From contig PLUJ01000242.1 in NCBI GenBank assembly GCA_003165455.1, positions 1-17,604 of the forward strand: DNA of 17,604 nt, read 5' to 3'. Of the stretch, positions 14,303 to 17,604 are shown piece after piece (position 1 is the first letter of the stretch; the number at the start of each line of letters is the position of its first letter). Origin of the DNA: Acidobacteriaceae bacterium. GTDB lineage: Bacteria; Acidobacteriota; Terriglobia; Terriglobales; Acidobacteriaceae. The translations under genes were made by a program, and so were the position numbers. Below the pieces are notes generated by a model, which worked only from the letters and a program-made list of their open reading frames with translations, searched no databases and was not told where the DNA came from.

Positions 14303-14839
14303 ATGACAGACTTGCGTTATCCCATTGGCAAGTTCATCTATGAAAGTTCTTCAACTGGATCATCGAATGAAGAGCAAAAGAAGAAACACTTGGACGACAT
14401 CGCCCAAACACCCGCCAACTTGCGCGCCGCCTTGAAAGGCCTGTCAGACAAGCAACTCGACACGCCTTATCGGCCGGAAGGCTGGACTGTCCGCCAGGTC
14501 GCACACCACGTTCCTGACAGTCATCTCAACGCCTACATCCGCTTCAAGCTCGCCCTCACCGAAGACGATCCCACGATCAAGCCCTATGCCGAGGACCGCT
14601 GGGCGCAACTTGGCGACACGCAAACCACGCCAGTGGAGGTCTCGTTAACTTTGCTGGATGCATTGCACACGCGATGGGTAAACCTTCTGCGCTCATTGAA
14701 GCCGGAGGATTGGAAGCGCACGTTCCGCCATACGCAATTGGGCGAGGTAAGTTTGGAAAAGAATCTCGCACTCTACGCCTGGCATGGACGCCATCACGTG
14801 GCTCATATCACCAGTTTGCGTGAAAGAAGTGGCTGGTAA
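14303..14839 (+). CDS. DinB/YfiT-like putative metal-dependent hydrolase or thiol transferase
   Basis: The 178-residue protein begins LRYPIGKFIYESSS and continues KKKHLDDIAQTPANLRAALKGL, the N-terminal pattern of YfiT (BstA) proteins of the DinB four-helix superfamily. The metal-binding histidines are in place: one in VRQVAHHVPDSHLNAY (residues 72-87) and the HxxxH pair in YAWHGRHHVAHI (about 157-168). YfiT-type proteins bind a divalent metal, and relatives act as bacillithiol S-transferases. Acidobacterial members may use another thiol, so the exact reaction is uncertain. AGGAG (14293-14297) lies five bases before the ATG, a strong start signal. It is a monocistronic gene immediately downstream of the parS region. 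Confidence 0.88.
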   Translation: MTDLRYPIGKFIYESSSTGSSNEEQKKKHLDDIAQTPANLRAALKGLSDKQLDTPYRPEGWTVRQVAHHVPDSHLNAYIRFKLALTEDDPTIKPYAEDRWAQLGDTQTTPVEVSLTLLDALHTRWVNLLRSLKPEDWKRTFRHTQLGEVSLEKNLALYAWHGRHHVAHITSLRERSGW

Positions 14840-14891
14840 GGCAATTAGACTTTAGCCTTGGAACCCGCGACCGAAGCCTGACATCGCAAGC

Positions 14892-15512
14892 CTACGACAT
14901 TCCCATTTTCCACGCCAGGTAACTGCAAGCCTCGCGCAGCACCGCGTAGGCTCGCGAAATTATGCTGTGCGGGCGCGAATCGGGACGAGGCGAAACATAT
15001 ACCGGAACAATCCCCTCGCCCTCGAGCAGCCGCTTGATGCGATACACATGGTACGCATCGCTCACGGCGATGCAACTATGCAATCCATTGGCTCGCATGA
15101 TCACAGCCACGCGCTTCGCCGATTGCGCCGTATCGGAGCCTTGCGTTTCGGCGATCAGATTTCGTTCTGGAATGCCGCGATGCTCAAGATAATCGCGGCC
15201 CACGCCACCTTCACTGAAGCTGGGATCGGCTGCAGCTCCCCCGGTTGTGATTACTACTGGAGCAAGGCCTCTCTGAAACAGATCGAAGGCGTGATCGAGA
15301 CGCGCACGCAGCACCGGCGAGGGATGGCCGGAATATTCCGCGGCGCCAAACACAACGATCGCATCGGCGGAATGCAACTCCTGCAACGAGCCTTCGTGAA
15401 CGATTCGGCCGGCAGTGAGCGCCAGCCACACGGCGAGCGCGAGCAGGCCGAGCAATTCCAGGCGAAGAATCCAACGGCCTGGCGAATGCCGCGAAGCCGG
15501 ATCGGCGTTCAT
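14892..15512 (-). CDS. YdcF/SanA/ElyC-family (DUF218) envelope protein
   Basis: The 206-residue protein has one N-terminal membrane anchor (about 16-36) followed by a DUF218 domain. The visible signatures are ADAIVVFGAAEYSGHPSPVL (49-68), RLDHAFDLFQRG (71-82), VVITTGGA (86-93), ETQGSDTAQSAKR (122-134) and VSDAYHVYRIKRLL (150-163). Relatives include ElyC and SanA of E. coli, which affect envelope integrity and lipid-carrier or peptidoglycan homeostasis; the enzymatic reaction is unknown. The start codon overlaps the tsaC stop as ATGA (15509-15512), so the pair is translationally coupled. About 50 bases separate it from the end of the convergent DinB-like gene. Confidence 0.87.
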   Translation of the reverse strand: MNADPASRHSPGRWILRLELLGLLALAVWLALTAGRIVHEGSLQELHSADAIVVFGAAEYSGHPSPVLRARLDHAFDLFQRGLAPVVITTGGAAADPSFSEGGVGRDYLEHRGIPERNLIAETQGSDTAQSAKRVAVIMRANGLHSCIAVSDAYHVYRIKRLLEGEGIVPVYVSPRPDSRPHSIISRAYAVLREACSYLAWKMGMS

Positions 15513-16156
15513 CCTTTGGCAAAAAAGGTGGAGATTTCTTCCGCGGAAATTGCGCCCTCGCGCATGACGCGCCAGCGCGCGCTTTCATCGGTGAGGTCAA
15601 TGATGGTGGAGGGAATATCGCGCGGCGAAGTTCCGCCGTCCACAATGATGCTGATGCGGCCCTGCAGTTGTTCGTAAACCTGCTCCGCGCTGGTGCACTC
15701 CGTCGCTCCGCTCAAATTCGCGGAAGTAGCCGTGATGGGAATGGCCGCCGCGGTTACGACGGCGAGAGGAATTTTGGCGTTCGGAATACGCAAGGCAACG
15801 TTGCCGGTGTTGGCGGTGACTTTTAATGGCAGGCGCGATCCAGCTCTGACGATGATGGTCAGCGGACCCGGCCAGTATTTTCGCGCGAGCGCGTGAAATT
15901 CTTCGGGCAACGCCTTGGCGAGTTCTTCCGCCTGATCGACGCTTTCGATCAATAGGGACAGGGGTTTGTGGCGCGAGCGGGTTTTGATGTCGTATACGCG
16001 GTCAACTGCGCGCAGGTTAAACGGATCGGCGGCGAGGCCATAAAACGTATCGGTTGGCATGCCCAGCACTTCGCCCGCCCGAATCTGATCGGCGGCGTAC
16101 TTCACCAACGAACTCTCCGGAGCCTCACTATTAATTTTTACAATTTCCGCGCGCAC
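15509..16156 (-). CDS. tsaC: L-threonylcarbamoyladenylate synthase (Sua5/YciO/YrdC family)
   Basis: The 215-residue single YrdC domain makes threonylcarbamoyl-AMP from threonine, bicarbonate and ATP, the first step of t6A37 modification of ANN-decoding tRNAs. Key motifs are MPTDTFYGLAADP (33-45), the KxR ATP-binding segment DIKTRSRHKPLSLLI (56-70), YWPGPLTII (94-102), VALRIP (120-125), TATSANLSG (142-150) and the C-terminal RVMREGAIS. The frame is open upstream to an ATG at 16339, but that would overlap the divergent methyltransferase gene. The GTG at 16156 has AGGAAGGGAG just ahead and gives the standard family length; an ATG at 16228 is the alternative. A TATTAT at 16216-16211 could be its -10. 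It is first of a two-gene operon with the DUF218 gene. Confidence 0.9.
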   Translation of the reverse strand: MRAEIVKINSEAPESSLVKYAADQIRAGEVLGMPTDTFYGLAADPFNLRAVDRVYDIKTRSRHKPLSLLIESVDQAEELAKALPEEFHALARKYWPGPLTIIVRAGSRLPLKVTANTGNVALRIPNAKIPLAVVTAAAIPITATSANLSGATECTSAEQVYEQLQGRISIIVDGGTSPRDIPSTIIDLTDESARWRVMREGAISAEEISTFFAKG

Positions 16157-16266
16157 GACACTCCCTTCCTGCTGCTTCTTGCCGGTGGTGTTTTTCCCGT
16201 GGAACCTACCATAATACGGCAAGAGCATGCAATTGGGGGAACAGCGTATCATGCTGCATATCCCCG

Positions 16267-17136
16267 ATGAAGAAATCGACAGAAGCCGCATCCAGCGCGC
16301 ATCAGCGCCTTCGACGTATTGAAGGTCGCCACAATCCACTTATCAAGCAGCTTCGGCTGGCTTTCTCGCGCGCAGAACTTACCGAGGGGGGCGATTGCGC
16401 GATTGAGGGGCTTCGCATACTTGAAGAAGCCATTCGCAGCGGACTGCGCTTCAGCGCGGTGTTCTTTCGCGAGTCGGCTCAAGAGCGCGCGGAGCGCCTG
16501 CTTCCGCAGATTGGCGCGCAGGTGGAAACGCTTTTGCTTCCAGATAAATTGTTCGACAGCCTGGTGCCCAGCGAGTCTCCGCAGGGCGTGGCCGCGCTGG
16601 TTCGGCTGAAAACTTTTTCAATCGACGACCTCATCGAACGCACGCAGGTCGGTCCGATGATTGGGCTGGCGGGACTTCAAGATCCAGGGAATCTGGGGAC
16701 GATTCTGCGGTCCGCCGAAGCGTTTGGATGCGCGGGCATAGCTTTAGGGGAAGGGACCGTTAGCGTACATAACTCAAAGGTGGTGCGAGCGTCGGCCGGA
16801 TCGGTTTTTCGCTTGCCCATGATTCATGGGCATGGAAAGGTGGCGGCGGCCAAACTGAAGGATGTTGTGGGAAAGCTTCGCTCGCAAGGGGTACGTTTGC
16901 TGGCGACTTCGTCGCACAAAGGAACGCCATTGGATCAGGCGGATCTGAAGAGTGCCGCGGCGATCTTCTTCGGCAACGAGGGCTCCGGATTGCCGCGCGA
17001 CTTGATGGCGGAGATGGATGAAGTGGTGGTGATTCCACATTCCGAGCAAGTAGAATCCCTGAACGCGGGTGTGGCTGCGAGCATCGTATTGTACGAAGCG
17101 GCCCGGCAGAGGAAGCTCTTAGCTTCCAGCCGTTAG
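16267..17136 (+). CDS. SpoU-family (TrmH/RlmB-like) RNA 2'-O-methyltransferase
   Basis: The 289-residue SPOUT methyltransferase has an N-terminal substrate-binding domain starting near HNPLIKQLRLAFSR (22-35) and AIEGLRILEEAIRSG (45-59). The C-terminal trefoil-knot domain has all three motifs: LQDPGNLGTILRSAEAFG (137-154) with the catalytic Asn142/Arg148 pair, IFFGNEGSGLP (233-243), and VVIPHSEQVESLNAGVAASI (254-273). It uses S-adenosylmethionine to methylate a ribose 2'-OH in rRNA or tRNA. The N-terminal half is closest to the TsnR/YsgA branch, so the target nucleotide is uncertain. No clear Shine-Dalgarno precedes the ATG. It is divergent from tsaC across a 110-base gap, and its stop codon lies inside a heptamer tandem repeat. 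Confidence 0.92.
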   Translation: MKKSTEAASSAHQRLRRIEGRHNPLIKQLRLAFSRAELTEGGDCAIEGLRILEEAIRSGLRFSAVFFRESAQERAERLLPQIGAQVETLLLPDKLFDSLVPSESPQGVAALVRLKTFSIDDLIERTQVGPMIGLAGLQDPGNLGTILRSAEAFGCAGIALGEGTVSVHNSKVVRASAGSVFRLPMIHGHGKVAAAKLKDVVGKLRSQGVRLLATSSHKGTPLDQADLKSAAAIFFGNEGSGLPRDLMAEMDEVVVIPHSEQVESLNAGVAASIVLYEAARQRKLLASSR

Positions 17137-17162
17137 CTTTTAGCTAGGAGCTTGAAGCTTCA
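17114..17162. repeat. heptanucleotide tandem array spanning the methyltransferase stop codon
   Basis: Seven units in strict 7-base register start at 17114, 17121, 17128, 17135, 17142, 17149 and 17156. Each begins with AGC and has the general form AGCTTNN: AGCTCTT, AGCTTCC, AGCCGTT, AGCTTTT, AGCTAGG, AGCTTGA, AGCTTCA. The stop codon TAG (17134-17136) falls within the array, so the last residues LLASSR are repeat-encoded. Confidence 0.7.
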
Positions 17163-17186
17163 CGGCAGCATCTGGATGCTCATTTC

Positions 17187-17604
17187 ATGGGACTTTTTGA
17201 AGCCATTCCGAATGTTGATCGGGCGAAGGATCGGACCCGGCCTTTGGCGGACCGGATGCGGCCGCGGACGCTGGACGAGTATGCGGGGCAGGAGCATCTG
17301 ATTGGGCCGGGGAAGCCGCTGCGGGCGCAGATGGATCGCGACGATACCGGGTCCATTATTTTTTGGGGACCGCCGGGAACGGGGAAAACGACGCTTGCGA
17401 AGATCCTAGCCAGCATGACCAAAGCGGAGTTCATTGAATTTTCCGCGGTGCTGGCAGGGATTAAAGAGATCAAGCAGGTGATGGCGGATGCGGAGCGGGC
17501 GCGGCAGTATGGAACGCGGACGATTGTGTTCATCGATGAAATTCACCGCTTCAATAAAGCACAGCAGGATGCATTTCTGCCTCACGTGGAAAAGGGCAAC
17601 ATCC
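17187..17604 (+). CDS. rarA: replication-associated recombination protein A (RarA/MgsA AAA+ ATPase), 3' truncated by window edge
   Basis: 139 codons are visible, open to the window end. The N-terminus MGLFEAIPNVDRAKDRTRPL then ADRMRPRTLDEYAGQEHLIG (21-40) is the typical lead-in of RarA/MgsA/WRNIP1 proteins. Walker A GPPGTGKTT lies at 61-69, followed by EFIEFSAVLAGIKEIKQVM (81-99). Walker B IVFIDEIHRFNKAQQDAFLP lies at 113-132. The ESAVLAG-type segment after Walker A and the IHRFN sequence separate RarA from RuvB and DnaX. RarA is a clamp-loader-like ATPase that works at stalled replication forks with SSB. The remaining sensor and tetramerisation domains would lie beyond the window. No good ribosome site precedes the ATG. 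The DNA here is markedly G-rich on this strand. Confidence 0.93.
   Translation, partial: MGLFEAIPNVDRAKDRTRPLADRMRPRTLDEYAGQEHLIGPGKPLRAQMDRDDTGSIIFWGPPGTGKTTLAKILASMTKAEFIEFSAVLAGIKEIKQVMADAERARQYGTRTIVFIDEIHRFNKAQQDAFLPHVEKGNI

Noticed and set aside
16157..16339. N-terminal extension of the tsaC frame up to an ATG at 16339
   Set aside because: It would overlap the divergent methyltransferase gene, is unlike YrdC proteins, and has no ribosome site, whereas the GTG at 16156 does.
17180..17533. 117-codon minus-strand frame at the window end
   Set aside because: Fully antisense to the rarA N-terminus, whose Walker A and B motifs are intact.
17588..17600. Second parS-like site (CTCACGTGGAAAAG) inside rarA
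   Set aside because: Only the CACGTGGAA half matches (about 12 of 16 positions) and symmetry is lost; likely chance within coding sequence.

Overview
The window looks like chromosomal DNA from a soil-type Acidobacteriota (Terriglobia-like) genome. The evidence is an Oar-like TonB-dependent receptor ending in an aromatic residue, a YVTN-propeller lipoprotein of the acidobacterial kind, a stand-alone bacterial Ku, a NimA-like flavoprotein, and high-GC DNA with small palindromic and tandem repeats between genes. This placement is inferred from protein style, not from a marker gene. No phage, integron, CRISPR array, rRNA or tRNA was seen.

Layout. Positions 1-4339 carry the 3' part of an outer-membrane receptor, a CPBP membrane protease and a NimA/PNPOx-type flavoprotein, all on the plus strand. 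Positions 4355-5065 hold a compact vapBC toxin-antitoxin module with a visible promoter and a palindrome that overlaps its -10 and Shine-Dalgarno. A convergent quinone oxidoreductase (minus), a probable winged-helix remnant and a small DUF6526-like membrane protein follow. Positions 6974-10279 carry a LysM lytic transglycosylase lipoprotein and ispG. A repeat-rich gap separates ispG from a convergent YVTN lipoprotein and ku (both minus).

Positions 13414-14302 are an 889-base gene-poor gap. It holds a degenerate 15-bp tandem array, an 11-bp-stem palindromic repeat, and an 18-bp perfect palindrome containing TGTTCCACGTGGAACA, the ParB-binding parS sequence. A consensus DnaA box directly abuts it. 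Beyond the gap lie a DinB/YfiT-like protein, the overlapping pair tsaC-ydcF (minus), a SpoU-family RNA methyltransferase and the 5' part of rarA.

Most notable result. By hand count the plus strand is C-rich left of about 14.2 kb, even in minus-strand genes, and G-rich toward the right end, even in the minus-strand tsaC. A C-rich to G-rich switch is the pattern expected at a replication origin, and it sits around the parS/DnaA-box gap. The window therefore probably lies in the origin/centromere domain. This is inferred from one site and sampled counts, and whole-genome skew and a parS census would decide it. I see no clear new multi-gene system; most genes are housekeeping or single-function accessory genes.
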